A stretch of 58,457 nt of DNA from positions 1 to 58,457 of the forward strand of contig JAFXIQ010000016.1 of the NCBI GenBank assembly GCA_017533005.1, written 5' to 3'. The translations under genes and the position numbers were made by a program. This stretch comes from Clostridia bacterium. GTDB lineage: Bacteria > Bacillota > Clostridia > Christensenellales > DTU072. The notes under the pieces are model-generated. The model saw only the letters and a program-made list of their open reading frames with translations, did not search any database and had not been told where the DNA came from. Below are positions 15,270 through 24,635 of the stretch, piece by piece. Position 1 is the stretch's first letter, and every line of letters starts with the position of its first letter.

Positions 15270-17018
15270 TTACGCCTTGTTGAGTCCGCAGTTTCTTATG
15301 ATTAGGTAGAAGTTATTTTCTGCAGTTCCGGACATTGTTGCAATGTTTCCGTTTGCAACTATAGAGTTAGTCGTAACGTTTTGCCAAGTACCTGATGAAG
15401 CGCTATTTGTGCGATAGCTATAGTTTTTAGAAGGTGTTACGACTGCGACGTCAACCTTATAACCGTAAGTGTTTTCAGGCATATTGAAGCGATAGAAACC
15501 GTCTTCTTCGGTATAAACGCTATATTCTTTAATCTTGGAAGAATCGAGCGCGTTGCTATTGCTTGGATCCGTAGGCGCTACGGATAGATTTACTTTTACG
15601 CCGGAAAGTCTAGCGTCATAGCGTAAATTTACGAAATCAGTATCGTCGATAGCGTTATAAACGTAACCACATAGGAAGTAGTCGCTCAAAATATTCATAT
15701 TTGACTTTTGGTTGGTTTCCGATTGGAAAATAGACATATAGTAAGGTTTTACGGTGGAGCCGGAAATCGTTACCATTTTGTACTCTACTCCCCTAACTGC
15801 TCTCAAATAAACCGTAGGTGTCCAAGCGGTTACGGCGTACTTGAGCGAAGTATAAGAAACCGAACTATGCGAGTAGTTGTCGAGATGCGCGCGATATCCA
15901 TCGTCTCTCACGCTAACGGAAAGATTGTCGCTACCGCCCATAGAATATAGATACCAGTCGAGCACTACTCTATCGTAGCGCTTGTAGCTCTCTGGGAATT
16001 CTTGTGAGAAAGTTTCGGTAAAGTTAACGTAAGCCACGTATTTTTTGATGTTAAGGTATAGAGCTGAGTCACCGGTATCCGTGAAGTTAACTACGGTTTC
16101 ACCTTCATTTCCCGATACCACAACGCCGGTGTATCTATCGCCATAACTGTCGTAGAAGTCTTCGTCACTTTCGTACATATCGAAAATCATACCCTTCTTA
16201 GCTAGTTTTTCGATAAGTTGATTATTATAGCTCAATGCCGAGCCTATTGTTTTTTCGGTGCGATAATCAACCGTTGTTGCATCACCCATATTAGAGAAAT
16301 ACGGATTGATGATAGAAACTCTATTTGGTACGGCGTTACCTGCGATTTTACCTGCAACGTACATTTCATATAAGTAGTCGCTTGCGCTCAAAGCAAGGTT
16401 AGCACCAACAGAGTTTCCTATGAAGCGAACTTCGAACATATTGATGTTATTACCACTTAAATCTGCAACGTCAACTACGCTCTTCCAAGCGCTAACAAAA
16501 GCTTCCGTTAGATTAAAATTCGCAGTTCCTACTTCGTTAGCAAGCGTCTTGTAGGTATTAAAAGCTTTAGAGTAGATTTTTTTCGATACGTTGTCTAGAG
16601 TATCGTCTGCGAAACTTTCGTAATGGAAAACGCCCACGTTGTAACCGGCTTTAATCCAGTAACTAGACGTGTTTCTATCTAGCGTGTCTTTGATGGAAGA
16701 ACTTAAGATATCTCTTACGTAAACGTTTTCAGGAAGGGTATAACTCTCTTTACGAGTATTTTCCGTAATTCCTGCAAAGAGAATAACAACGGGTTTTTGG
16801 TTTTTGAAAGTTGTTTCTTTACCTTCAGCATCAATCCACTCGATTTTGAGTTCGTAATCGTTAATTCCGGCAGGTTGAGTTATGCCTTCGTAGTTAAATT
16901 TATAATCTTGAGGTTGTTCGGGAGTTACGTCATCGTCATTACAAGCAACGGTAACGGTAACAAGCCCCGTTATTAAAGTTAAAACCAACAAAATTGCTAG
17001 GATTTTTCTGATATTCAT
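15270..17018 (-). CDS. Secreted lipoprotein with an alpha/beta-hydrolase-like nucleophile motif
   Basis: A 582-residue protein with a lipoprotein signal peptide (MNIRKILAILLVLTLITG, lipobox ending VAC at about residue 26), so it is probably tethered outside the membrane. Around residue 200, VRFIGNSVGANLALSASDYLYEM has the G-x-S-x-G nucleophile elbow of lipases and esterases, and WIKAGYNVGVFHYESFADD fits an upstream hydrolase strand. The last 110 residues (VNLSVAPTDPSN to YLIIRNCGLN) look like a carboxypeptidase-regulatory or Ig-like beta domain. I do not recognise a named family. Extracellular esterase/lipase activity is an inference from one motif. It is flanked by no genes of obvious related function. 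Confidence 0.6.
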   Translation of the reverse strand: MNIRKILAILLVLTLITGLVTVTVACNDDDVTPEQPQDYKFNYEGITQPAGINDYELKIEWIDAEGKETTFKNQKPVVILFAGITENTRKESYTLPENVYVRDILSSSIKDTLDRNTSSYWIKAGYNVGVFHYESFADDTLDNVSKKIYSKAFNTYKTLANEVGTANFNLTEAFVSAWKSVVDVADLSGNNINMFEVRFIGNSVGANLALSASDYLYEMYVAGKIAGNAVPNRVSIINPYFSNMGDATTVDYRTEKTIGSALSYNNQLIEKLAKKGMIFDMYESDEDFYDSYGDRYTGVVVSGNEGETVVNFTDTGDSALYLNIKKYVAYVNFTETFSQEFPESYKRYDRVVLDWYLYSMGGSDNLSVSVRDDGYRAHLDNYSHSSVSYTSLKYAVTAWTPTVYLRAVRGVEYKMVTISGSTVKPYYMSIFQSETNQKSNMNILSDYFLCGYVYNAIDDTDFVNLRYDARLSGVKVNLSVAPTDPSNSNALDSSKIKEYSVYTEEDGFYRFNMPENTYGYKVDVAVVTPSKNYSYRTNSASSGTWQNVTTNSIVANGNIATMSGTAENNFYLIIRNCGLNKA

Positions 17019-17216
17019 CTTCTACTCCATTTTCGTGACGTGCGCAACTAAACGTGCGCTTAAGGTATATTATATACAAATATGTTAATTAAGTCAAACT
17101 TAACTATGAGAAATACGCGTGAATTTATATAAAAATTGCAGTAACGTATACTTGTAAATAAATCAAACCATAGTAAAATCTTGATTTTTTGATTTAAATA
17201 TGCTAGTATTTTGAGT

Positions 17217-18737
17217 ATGAAAGAAACAACCGGCGCAAAACTTATCGTAGAAACTCTTGCTTCTTTAGGAATGAAGAAGATATTCGGCTATACAGGCAAC
17301 TACATTTTGCCTGTTTTTGATGCTATCAAGGATAGTTCTATCGAAGTTTTCGTACCTAGTTCAGAGCTAGGTGGGGCGCACTCTGCAGACGGCTATGCAC
17401 GCGCAACCGACGAAGTCGGCGTAGTAATCACTACCAGTGGTCCGGGCGCTACCAACCTAGTAACGGGAATAGCTACTGCGTATATGGATTCCGTACCGAT
17501 ACTCGCAATAACTGCTAACGTTCCTCGAAAAAAGCTCGGCAAAGACTCCTTCCAAGAAGTGGATATTACGGGCATAGTTACCCCTATTACGAAGTATTCT
17601 CACATCATAACGAGTGTTGATGAGTTGGAATACGAAATCAAAAAGGCTTACGCGCTCGCATCGTCAGGAAGAAAAGGTCCGGTTCTACTTGATATCCCCT
17701 ACGACGTTCTAAACGAAAAGGTTTGTATAAAAAACGTGGAATACTCTTTGCCAAAAGCCATTGTTCCCGACAAAAATGCTATCGATAAAGCGATAGCCCT
17801 ACTCAACGAAGCCGTAAACCCTATAATTTTGGTCGGTGGCGGTGCGAAAGATGCAAGTAAAGAAATCTCACTTTTAGCAGAAAAGCTCTCTTGTCCTATC
17901 GTTACCACTATGCGTGGCGTAGGTGCTGTAGATAGCGCTAACCTATTAGGTGTAGTTGGATATTCTGCCCCTTATTCGAATAATACGCAATTCAAAAAAG
18001 CCGACGTTGTTCTCGCACTTGGCACTAGATTTTCGGATAAAATGTATGCAAAAAGTAAAGGCAAAAAGTATATACACGTAGATATAGACCTTGCTGAACT
18101 AGACAAAATTGTAGAAACAAATTCTGCAATTCTTGGCGACGTTAAAGACGTTTTACCACTTCTTCTCAACGGTGTTAAGGCTAGAAATCTAGATAAAAAA
18201 TTCACTCGTGGCGCGCTCAAAAAGAACAGATTAACTACTCTAGCGAGCACTATTGCAGAACTTGATTTAACAGACGTAATCGTAGCAACCGACGTTGGTT
18301 CGCACCAAATCGCCCTATTAAATGCGCTCGGTGCAAAAAATCATAAAGAGCTACTTTCGAGTACCGGACTTGGCACTATGGGATACGGATTGCCGGCATC
18401 AATAGGTGCAAGCATCGCAACGGGTAAGCACGTTTTACTATTCACAAGCGACGGCTCGTTCAATATGAATTTCAACGAGATTTCCACTGCCGTCAAGTAC
18501 GGAGTAGACCTAACCGTGGTTATTGCCAACAATCGTTCTTTAGGAATGATAGAAGATATTCAACGCAACAAATTTAATGCGCGTTATATCGGCATCGACA
18601 CCCCCGATATAAGCTACGCCCTACTCGCAAAAAGTATGGGTGCGCAAGGTGCGCGTTTAACCTTACCGAAGGCACAAGAAACCTTGCAAAAGGCGCTTAC
18701 TGAACGTGGTGTAAAAATTTACGAAGTCAGAATTTAA
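17217..18737 (+). CDS. ilvB: Acetolactate synthase-like large subunit (divergent AHAS)
   Basis: A ThDP enzyme of the acetohydroxyacid synthase group, expected to condense two pyruvates to acetolactate. Family marks are the catalytic Glu in SSELGGAHSADGYARA, TTSGPGATNLVTGIATAYMDSVPI, KDSFQEVDITGI and TGLGTMGYGLPASIGASIATG. The cofactor motif reads TSDGSFNMN-NN, with S for the first G of GDG. At 506 residues it lacks the usual C-terminal tail. The Trp that gives 2-ketobutyrate preference (WQ in enterobacterial enzymes) is Ile here (MIEDIQ). FGYTGNYIL replaces FGYPGGAVL. The ATG at 17217 is preferred over TTG at 17211, but no clear ribosome site is seen. The ACT-domain partner follows after 12 bases. 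Confidence 0.75.
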   Translation: MKETTGAKLIVETLASLGMKKIFGYTGNYILPVFDAIKDSSIEVFVPSSELGGAHSADGYARATDEVGVVITTSGPGATNLVTGIATAYMDSVPILAITANVPRKKLGKDSFQEVDITGIVTPITKYSHIITSVDELEYEIKKAYALASSGRKGPVLLDIPYDVLNEKVCIKNVEYSLPKAIVPDKNAIDKAIALLNEAVNPIILVGGGAKDASKEISLLAEKLSCPIVTTMRGVGAVDSANLLGVVGYSAPYSNNTQFKKADVVLALGTRFSDKMYAKSKGKKYIHVDIDLAELDKIVETNSAILGDVKDVLPLLLNGVKARNLDKKFTRGALKKNRLTTLASTIAELDLTDVIVATDVGSHQIALLNALGAKNHKELLSSTGLGTMGYGLPASIGASIATGKHVLLFTSDGSFNMNFNEISTAVKYGVDLTVVIANNRSLGMIEDIQRNKFNARYIGIDTPDISYALLAKSMGAQGARLTLPKAQETLQKALTERGVKIYEVRI

Positions 18738-18749
18738 GGAGAAATAAAT

Positions 18750-19250
18750 ATGGAAAAACATTATTTATCAATGCTAGTAGACAATAAATCGGGCGTACTA
18801 TCCCGCATATCCGGATTGATAGCAAGACGTGGCTACAACATCGACAGCTTGTCAGTATGCGCAACCGAAGACGAACGTCTATCGAGAATGACCATAGCAA
18901 TTTCTTGTGACGAGCGTACTTTCAAGCAAATTCAAGCCCAACTCGCTAAACAAATCGAAGTCGAAAAAATAGTAGAACTCAAAGATAGCGACTCGGTATT
19001 GAGAGAGCTTCTCATAATAAAAATCAGCTGTAAAAACAACATTATTCCGGAAATCGTCGACCTAACCACGATTTATAAAGCAAAGACCGTAGACATTACC
19101 GAATCATCGGTAATTTTGGAGCTAACGGGAAGAGCAAGCAAGCTCGACAGCTTCATAGAAATGCTACGCCCATACGGCATTATAGTAATGGCAAGGAGTG
19201 GTTTGAGCGCACTACAAAGAGGCGCAACCTGCTTAAAAGAAAGCGACTAA
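18750..19250 (+). CDS. ilvN: Acetolactate synthase small (regulatory) subunit
   Basis: A 166-residue protein with an N-terminal ACT domain (HYLSMLVDNKSGVLSRISGLIARRGYNIDSLSVCATEDERLSRMTIAI) that matches the valine-sensing IlvN/IlvH domain. The C-terminal domain contains LRELLIIKISCKNN and GRASKLDSFIEMLRPYGIIVMARSGLSALQRG, also typical of the family. It would activate the catalytic subunit and confer end-product feedback. AAGGAGAAATAA precedes the ATG. The TAA stop overlaps the stop of the convergent phosphopantetheinyl transferase gene. No ilvC, ilvD or leu genes lie nearby. Confidence 0.88.
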   Translation: MEKHYLSMLVDNKSGVLSRISGLIARRGYNIDSLSVCATEDERLSRMTIAISCDERTFKQIQAQLAKQIEVEKIVELKDSDSVLRELLIIKISCKNNIIPEIVDLTTIYKAKTVDITESSVILELTGRASKLDSFIEMLRPYGIIVMARSGLSALQRGATCLKESD

Positions 19251-19711
19251 TAAAAACAATAGAATATATTTCCTTCGCCGTAAACGGCAAGCGAATATCC
19301 GTCAAGGAAGTCCACTACGTGGGCTTTTTTGTTTGACGCAAGACTAGTCAAAAGACTTTCTCCACTAGCTTTTTTATATGCTTCGCCAGACGTCCATCTA
19401 GCGTAAAATTCTTTTTTATCCCCTATCTCTTTGTTGAATACGCGCTTCGAGATTGTTAGGTAATCACGCTCCGTCATCTTTTCGATATCCACCCCTACCA
19501 TATCCACGGAAACAGCGCAAACAACGTAATCGCCACTATGGCTTGCGCTAACGAATAAGGGGTAGTTTTTAACTAATGGAGCTCCGTCTATTCTAACGAT
19601 TATAGGCTCTTCATCAATGCGAAAATTGTTAATTTGCCCATAACGACGAATACTCTCCACGAGGAGAGTATCTGTTGTAATATTTTGTTTAGAAATAACT
19701 ACTAAAATCAT
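19247..19711 (-). CDS. 4-prime-phosphopantetheinyl transferase superfamily protein
   Basis: A 154-residue Sfp/AcpS-superfamily enzyme that moves phosphopantetheine from CoA onto a carrier-protein serine. The two magnesium/catalytic motifs are visible: VGVDIEK near residue 74 and FYARWTSGEAYKKASGE near residue 105 (W-x3-E-x3-K). It is shorter than Sfp (about 220) and longer than AcpS (about 120), like other stand-alone clostridial transferases. Its target could be the fatty-acid ACP or another carrier; none is encoded nearby. The start overlaps the malQ stop by four bases (ATGA), so it is translated after malQ. Confidence 0.8.
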   Translation of the reverse strand: MILVVISKQNITTDTLLVESIRRYGQINNFRIDEEPIIVRIDGAPLVKNYPLFVSASHSGDYVVCAVSVDMVGVDIEKMTERDYLTISKRVFNKEIGDKKEFYARWTSGEAYKKASGESLLTSLASNKKAHVVDFLDGYSLAVYGEGNIFYCFY

Positions 19712-21198
19712 CTACCGTAAAGTTCCAACAATCCACGGTAAAAATCGGTGTCGACGTCTTCGAGCGCAGACAAAGTCGCACGATATTCCCAGTTGCCTTC
19801 CGCTACTCCAGGCACATTAATTCTCGTATCCCCGCCATAACCACAAAGGTCTTGCAAAGGAAGAATTACGGTATTAGCAGACGAAGCGATAATCTCACGG
19901 GCTAGCGCTCTCGTACTCTTACAATATCTACCACCTGCACCCCAGTCGCTATCTTGTAGATTTATGAATCGCAACACGTTTTCTCTTGCATAATAGTCAA
20001 GGCTATATAACCAACCTAAAGTGGTGTTGTTATCGTGAGTCGCAGTGTATGCAACGGTGTTCTTATCGTAGTTATAAGGAAGATGTGGGTTAGCCTTATT
20101 TCCGTCGAAAGCAAACTGTATTACACGCATGCCGGGAAATCCCGTATCCGCCAAGAATTTTTCTACCTTTTCATCTATAATTCCTAGGTCTTCTGCTACG
20201 ATGTTTGGTTCGCCTACTTCCTTTTTTAGGTACTCAAACAAAGCAATATTAGGACCCTTTTCCCACTTTCCTTCTTTTGCCGTTTCTGCAGTTGCAGGGA
20301 CTGCCCAATACTCGCACAAGCCACGGAAGTGGTCTATTCGTAGTATATCGTATAGCTTCAAGTTATGCTTAATTCTACTTATAAACCAGGCGTAGTTATC
20401 CTTTTCCATCGTCTTGTAATCATACAAAGGATTGCCCCATAATTGCCCGTTTTCAGCAAAATAATCTGGGGGAACACCGGCTACGAAAGTCGGCTTCAAA
20501 TCTTCCTTATTCAACAAGAATTGTTCGCTATGCGCCCATACGTCTGGGGAGTTATAAGCTACGTAAATCGGCATATCGCCGAATATTTCTATACCGTTAT
20601 CGTTCGCATACGTTTTAAGAAGCTCCCATTGGGTATAGAACAAATATTGCTCGTAAATATAGAAATAGTATTCTTTGCTATGCTCTTTTTTGAAGGCGTT
20701 TAACGCCCTTTTATTTCTCAAACGGTACTTGTTTTCCCACTCGCCCCATTCGCAGTCGAAGGCATCGCGCATCGTCATATAAAGCGCGTAATCGGGTAGC
20801 CAGTAGTCGTGTTCTTTCTCGAACTTTTCTAGGGTTGCGATATCGCTATCCCCTATTCTTTGATATGCAGATTTTAGTGCTACTAGTTTTTTTGTTCTTA
20901 CGCCGAAGTAGTCGACTTTATATGGTGCATTGATTTTGCAATCGTCGATTTCTTCTGCGGTTAAACTACCCATGGTCAGGTTCGTTACGTCGATAAACAT
21001 AGGATTACCAGCAAAAGCCGACACCCCACTATATGGCGAATTACCGCTTCCTATTATTGAAATCGGTAGCACTTGCCAAATTTTGAACCCCATTTGCTTA
21101 ATGAAATCCACAAAAAATCTTGCGCTTCTTCCGAAGTCACCTATACCGAACTCACTCATTAAAGCGCTTACGGGTAGTAAAACACCGGCTTTTCTCAT
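19708..21198 (-). CDS. malQ: 4-alpha-glucanotransferase (amylomaltase)
   Basis: A 496-residue GH77 enzyme that transfers glucan chains between maltodextrins. Motifs: MRKAGVLLPVSALMSEFGIGDFG, VLPISIIGSGNSPYSGVSAFAGNPMFID, EIFGDMPIYVAYNSPDVWAH, the nucleophile Asp in DILRIDHFRGLCEYW, the acid/base Glu in NIVAEDLGIIDEKVEKFL, and YTATHDNNTTLGW. Length and order fit bacterial MalQ. It works in the cytosol on glycogen or imported maltodextrins; the glucokinase at 31.9 kb could use the glucose released. It is co-transcribed with the NfeD-like gene upstream (15-base gap) and the transferase downstream. Confidence 0.94.
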   Translation of the reverse strand: MRKAGVLLPVSALMSEFGIGDFGRSARFFVDFIKQMGFKIWQVLPISIIGSGNSPYSGVSAFAGNPMFIDVTNLTMGSLTAEEIDDCKINAPYKVDYFGVRTKKLVALKSAYQRIGDSDIATLEKFEKEHDYWLPDYALYMTMRDAFDCEWGEWENKYRLRNKRALNAFKKEHSKEYYFYIYEQYLFYTQWELLKTYANDNGIEIFGDMPIYVAYNSPDVWAHSEQFLLNKEDLKPTFVAGVPPDYFAENGQLWGNPLYDYKTMEKDNYAWFISRIKHNLKLYDILRIDHFRGLCEYWAVPATAETAKEGKWEKGPNIALFEYLKKEVGEPNIVAEDLGIIDEKVEKFLADTGFPGMRVIQFAFDGNKANPHLPYNYDKNTVAYTATHDNNTTLGWLYSLDYYARENVLRFINLQDSDWGAGGRYCKSTRALAREIIASSANTVILPLQDLCGYGGDTRINVPGVAEGNWEYRATLSALEDVDTDFYRGLLELYGR

Positions 21199-21213
21199 AG
21201 TTACTCCTAGTGA

Positions 21214-21744
21214 TTATTCTGCTCTATCAATGGCAATTTTTCCGCCTTCTACGGAAACGACGATAATTCCTTCGCCTTGTTTAATGAAAAATCCTTCCGA
21301 AACGACGGGATAGCTTAAACCGTCGATACTAGCCTTACCTTCGGGTGCAACGTCGGAAATCGCAACGCCTAGTTTACCGACAAGGTTATCGTAATTTACA
21401 ACTTCGCTTGCTTCGCCATCTTCACTTTCTTTTTTCTTGTTGATGACGGGAGAACGCTCTAGCCAACCTTTTTTGCCGGTTTTAACTAGCACAAGGAACG
21501 CCGTTAGTATGATTATAGAGATAACGAATACCAACACGAAAATTTGCACAAACGGATTTCCGTTACCGGCTAACGCTCTTATTACGATACCGGCAATGGA
21601 TAAAATTGCACCTATGATTCCGAACACGTGAAATCCAGAAACAAAAACTTCAAGAATAATGAATATTATTCCAAGCACAAGCGCAAGGATTGCTAATAAA
21701 GGCATTCCTGTAAAAGTCAGCGCTATTTCTTGAAAAAACGACAT
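21214..21744 (-). CDS. NfeD-family membrane protein
   Basis: This 176-residue protein has three or four transmembrane helices in the first 90 residues (AILALVLGIIFIILEVFVSGFHVFGIIGAILSIAGIVI is the NfeD hallmark). A C-terminal OB-fold domain follows (LVGKLGVAISDVAPEGKASIDGLSYPVVSEGFFIKQGEGIIVVSVEGGKIAI). NfeD proteins pair with flotillin/stomatin-like proteins or membrane serine proteases and are thought to act in membrane-domain organisation or quality control. No such partner is adjacent here; malQ follows instead. Confidence 0.85.
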   Translation of the reverse strand: MSFFQEIALTFTGMPLLAILALVLGIIFIILEVFVSGFHVFGIIGAILSIAGIVIRALAGNGNPFVQIFVLVFVISIIILTAFLVLVKTGKKGWLERSPVINKKKESEDGEASEVVNYDNLVGKLGVAISDVAPEGKASIDGLSYPVVSEGFFIKQGEGIIVVSVEGGKIAIDRAE

Positions 21745-21784
21745 ATTTCACTCCTATTCACGCCAAAAAGGCGTTATTTCATAG

Positions 21785-21813
21785 TAAATGCTCGGGCGAA
21801 CCCGAGCATTTTA
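21785..21813 (-). terminator. Terminator of the 2-oxoacid oxidoreductase operon
   Basis: AAATGCTCGGG-CGAA-CCCGAGCATTT, a strong 11-bp hairpin beginning 7 bases after the gamma-subunit stop, with the TTTA end on the minus strand. Confidence 0.75.
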
Positions 21814-21819
21814 CGTCAA

Positions 21820-22347
21820 TTACGCATTAAATCCTAATTCCAAAGCTTTTAAGTTAGCGGGAATAACTTTAGGCTTATTAGCGAATTTTTTCTCAATAAC
21901 CTTTGCAACTAGTTCTTGATTGAACATATTTCTCATCTTGCAGTAGGCACCGAGAATAACTATATTAGCAGTTCTAGCATTACCTGCTTTGAGAGCTAAA
22001 TCGGTAGCGTCTATGTAAAGAACGTTAACGTCTGTTCTCTCGACTTTATCAGTGATGAGTGAGCTGTTAACGATAATCGTTCCACCTGCTTTAACTTTAT
22101 CAACGAACTTGTATAGGCTAGGTTTATTCATAGCGATTAAGCAATCGGGGCAAGAAACGATGGGGCTAGCTACTTCGTCATCGTTAACAACGACTGAACA
22201 GTTACTCGTTCCACCACGCATTTCGGGGCCGTAGCTAGGTAGCCACGTAACAGCCTTACCGTCTTCGATAGCAGCATAAGCTATGAATTGTCCGATAGAA
22301 AGAACACCTTGTCCACCAAAACCAGCGATTATAATCTTTTCTTCCAT
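21820..22347 (-). CDS. 2-oxoacid:ferredoxin oxidoreductase, gamma subunit
   Basis: This 175-residue subunit completes a four-subunit enzyme that oxidatively decarboxylates a 2-oxoacid with CoA and ferredoxin. The signature IIAGFGGQGVLSIGQFIAYAAIEDGKAVTWLPSYGPEMRGGTSNCSVVV at the N-terminus is diagnostic of the gamma domain. TANIVILGAYCKMRN and a short C-terminal helix follow. It is the last gene of the delta-alpha-beta-gamma operon, 12 bases after the beta gene, with GGAGG before the ATG. Gene order and the alpha-subunit type favour a branched-chain (VOR) or 2-oxoglutarate (KOR) enzyme over pyruvate. Confidence 0.88.
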   Translation of the reverse strand: MEEKIIIAGFGGQGVLSIGQFIAYAAIEDGKAVTWLPSYGPEMRGGTSNCSVVVNDDEVASPIVSCPDCLIAMNKPSLYKFVDKVKAGGTIIVNSSLITDKVERTDVNVLYIDATDLALKAGNARTANIVILGAYCKMRNMFNQELVAKVIEKKFANKPKVIPANLKALELGFNA

Positions 22348-22359
22348 TCTAGTGTCCTC

Positions 22360-23094
22360 CTAGCAATCTTTGTAAACGCCAAGTGGGAATTGCTTGGTCA
22401 TTTCTTCTTTTACGTATTTAACGGCGTCAATAGGTGATACACCCCAGTTTGTGGGACATGGAGATAGCACTTCAACCATTGAGAAACCTTTTCCTGCAAC
22501 TTGGTTTTCGAAAGCTTTTTTGATAGCTCTCTTTGCTTTAGTTACGTTTGCAGGGTCAGTAAGCGCTACGCGTGCGATATAGCTAGGGCCGTCGAGAGTA
22601 GCGAGCATTTCGCTAACTCTAATGGGGTTACCGTTGAGAGCAACGTTTCTACCTAGTTGGCAGGTAGTAGCCTTTTGACCTAGTAGTGTGGTAGGTGCCA
22701 TTTGACCACCTGTCATACCGTAAATAGCATTATTGATAAAGATAACCGTGATATTTTCGCCACGAGCAGCAGCGTGAATAATTTCAGCAGTACCGATACT
22801 TGCCAAGTCGCCGTCGCCTTGATAAGCGAAAACCACTTTATCGGGGTTGCATCTCTTAACGCCGGTTGCAACTGCGGGAGCTCTGCCGTGAGCAGCTTCT
22901 TGAACGTCACAGTTGAAGTAGTTATAAGCAAAAACTGCGCAACCAACGGGAGCAATACCAACGACTTTACCTTGAAGGTTAAGTTCTTCTAGACATTCTG
23001 CTACTAGTCTGTGTGCGATACCGTGACCACAACCGGGGCAGTAATGGAAGGGAACATCTGTTAACATACTTGTCTTTTTGAATACAACTGCCAT
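22360..23094 (-). CDS. 2-oxoacid:ferredoxin oxidoreductase, beta subunit (ThDP-binding)
   Basis: A 244-residue subunit carrying thiamine diphosphate. The opening [23 protein letters not shown] supplies two cluster-type cysteines. The ThDP/Mg motif is [45 protein letters not shown] (GDGD-NN). [17 protein letters not shown] is a typical C-terminal block of KOR/VOR beta chains. It lies one base after the alpha gene. It accepts the 2-oxoacid, forms the hydroxyethyl-type adduct and passes electrons toward the ferredoxin-like delta chain. Confidence 0.9.
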   Translation of the reverse strand: MAVVFKKTSMLTDVPFHYCPGCGHGIAHRLVAECLEELNLQGKVVGIAPVGCAVFAYNYFNCDVQEAAHGRAPAVATGVKRCNPDKVVFAYQGDGDLASIGTAEIIHAAARGENITVIFINNAIYGMTGGQMAPTTLLGQKATTCQLGRNVALNGNPIRVSEMLATLDGPSYIARVALTDPANVTKAKRAIKKAFENQVAGKGFSMVEVLSPCPTNWGVSPIDAVKYVKEEMTKQFPLGVYKDC

Positions 23095-23095
23095 A

Positions 23096-24157
23096 TTACT
23101 TGTTCTCCTTTGCGATGATAAATTCTGCTACGTCTTCGGGGCTCATAACGTTACCACCGGTTCTACCGTAGAAGCTAACGGTTTTTTTGCCGTTAACAGC
23201 TAGTTTAACGTCTTCTATCATTTGTCCCATAGAAAGTTCTACGGAGATAAACTCTTTAACGCATTCTTGACTTGCAACAGCTTCGATAGCCTTTGTGGGG
23301 AATGGGAAGAGCGTTATAGGTCTAATCATACCTACTTTGTAACCCTTTTCGCGTAACATATTGATAGCGCTCTTACAAATACGAGCAACCGTGCCGTAAG
23401 CTACGATAACGATTTCAGCGTCTTCTACTTTGTAAGCTTCGTAACGCGTTTCTTTTTCTGCTAAAGTAGCGTATCTATCGAAAAGTCTGTGGTTAACAGC
23501 TTCTAGAACGTCGGGTTCAATGTATAGAGAATTGACTATTCTTCTGTTTGCGCCGATACCCGTACCGTCTGTAGCCCATTCTTTCTTGGGGAAAGTTGCG
23601 GGGTCTTTCATTTCGGGTAGTTCAACAGCTTCCATAATTTGACCTATCATACCATCGCCGAGAATCATAACGGGCATACGATATTCGTCTGCTTTGTCGA
23701 AAGCGTCGTACATAATATCAAGGGCTTCTTGAACGGAACCTGGTCCGTAAACGAGCATATGATAGTCGCCGTGACCGCCACCTTTAACGGTTTGGAAGTA
23801 GTCGGATTGAGCGGGTTGAATACCACCTAGACCAGGGCCTCCACGAACCATATTAACGATAACGCAAGGTAGTTCAGCACCACAAATATAGCTGATACCT
23901 TCTTGCTTCAAGCTGATACCTGGGGAAGAGCTAGAAGTCATAGCACGAGCACCGCTACCGGCAGCACCGTAAACCATATTGATAGCAGAAACTTCACTTT
24001 CTGCTTGTATGAAACAGCCCCCTACTTCAGGAAGTCTTTTTGATAAATACTCGGGAATCTCATTTTGAGGAGTGATGGGATAACCGAAAAATGCTCTGCA
24101 TCCACCGCGAACAGCAGCTTCTGCGATTGCTTCATTGCCTTTCATTAATTTCTTCAT
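23096..24157 (-). CDS. 2-oxoacid:ferredoxin oxidoreductase, alpha subunit (VorB/KorA type)
   Basis: A 353-residue alpha chain binding the pyrimidine side of ThDP and contributing the transketolase C-terminal domain. Motifs: [80 protein letters not shown] and [21 protein letters not shown]. The length matches the 3-methyl-2-oxobutanoate (VorB) group. Substrate could be branched-chain 2-oxoacids from amino-acid catabolism or 2-oxoglutarate; sequence alone does not settle it. It follows the ferredoxin gene after 10 bases. Confidence 0.85.
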   Translation of the reverse strand: MKKLMKGNEAIAEAAVRGGCRAFFGYPITPQNEIPEYLSKRLPEVGGCFIQAESEVSAINMVYGAAGSGARAMTSSSSPGISLKQEGISYICGAELPCVIVNMVRGGPGLGGIQPAQSDYFQTVKGGGHGDYHMLVYGPGSVQEALDIMYDAFDKADEYRMPVMILGDGMIGQIMEAVELPEMKDPATFPKKEWATDGTGIGANRRIVNSLYIEPDVLEAVNHRLFDRYATLAEKETRYEAYKVEDAEIVIVAYGTVARICKSAINMLREKGYKVGMIRPITLFPFPTKAIEAVASQECVKEFISVELSMGQMIEDVKLAVNGKKTVSFYGRTGGNVMSPEDVAEFIIAKENK

Positions 24158-24167
24158 ACGCTAACTC

Positions 24168-24371
24168 CTATCTTTCTACCGTAATTGCCGTATCAGGGCA
24201 CATAAGTGCGCAAGAAATGCAACCTATGCAGTTGTCGTTTACGCTTTCAGCCACGAAATAACCGGCCTTGTTAGAATTCGATGAAGATATTGCTAGCACG
24301 TTTTTTGGACAAGCACTAACGCATAGTCCACAGCCTTTGCAGGCTTCTTTATTGATAGTAACTTTTGCCAT
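24168..24371 (-). CDS. 2-oxoacid:ferredoxin oxidoreductase, delta subunit (2[4Fe-4S] ferredoxin)
   Basis: A 67-residue ferredoxin-like chain with two complete cluster motifs: CKGCGLCVSACPKNVL and CIGCISCALMCPDTAI (each C-x2-C-x2-C-x3-CP). The opening KVTINKEACKGCGLC is standard for the delta subunit of VOR/KOR enzymes. It carries electrons from the catalytic core to external ferredoxin. It is the first gene of the operon, directly behind the promoter at 24404-24432. Confidence 0.9.
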   Translation of the reverse strand: MAKVTINKEACKGCGLCVSACPKNVLAISSSNSNKAGYFVAESVNDNCIGCISCALMCPDTAITVER

Positions 24372-24403
24372 TTTAGCATCTCCATTAGTTTGTTATTGCA
24401 AGA

Positions 24404-24432
24404 ATTGTACCACCTTACGCGCGCATAGTCAA
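24404..24432 (-). promoter_or_regulatory. Promoter of the 2-oxoacid oxidoreductase operon
   Basis: Minus strand: TTGACT (complement of 24427-24432), 17 bases, TACAAT (complement of 24404-24409) with an upstream TGG giving an extended -10. The spacer contains GCGCGCG, as in the promoter at 106-134. Confidence 0.65.
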
Positions 24433-24635
24433 GCGCACGCGCATAATAAAACAAATTTTTCCACGCAATACTCGCGAAAAATCTCTCGCCTTGACAGCTC
24501 GTAAATTCTCCCGTTTCGCTTGTATTTTGTATCTATAGCTACCGAATACGCACAAAAACAGCCCAAAAACCATATTGAATAGATTGCAAGCTTTGCTCAA
24601 AAAGGCTGTTATAAAAATGTATTTAAAACATAAAA

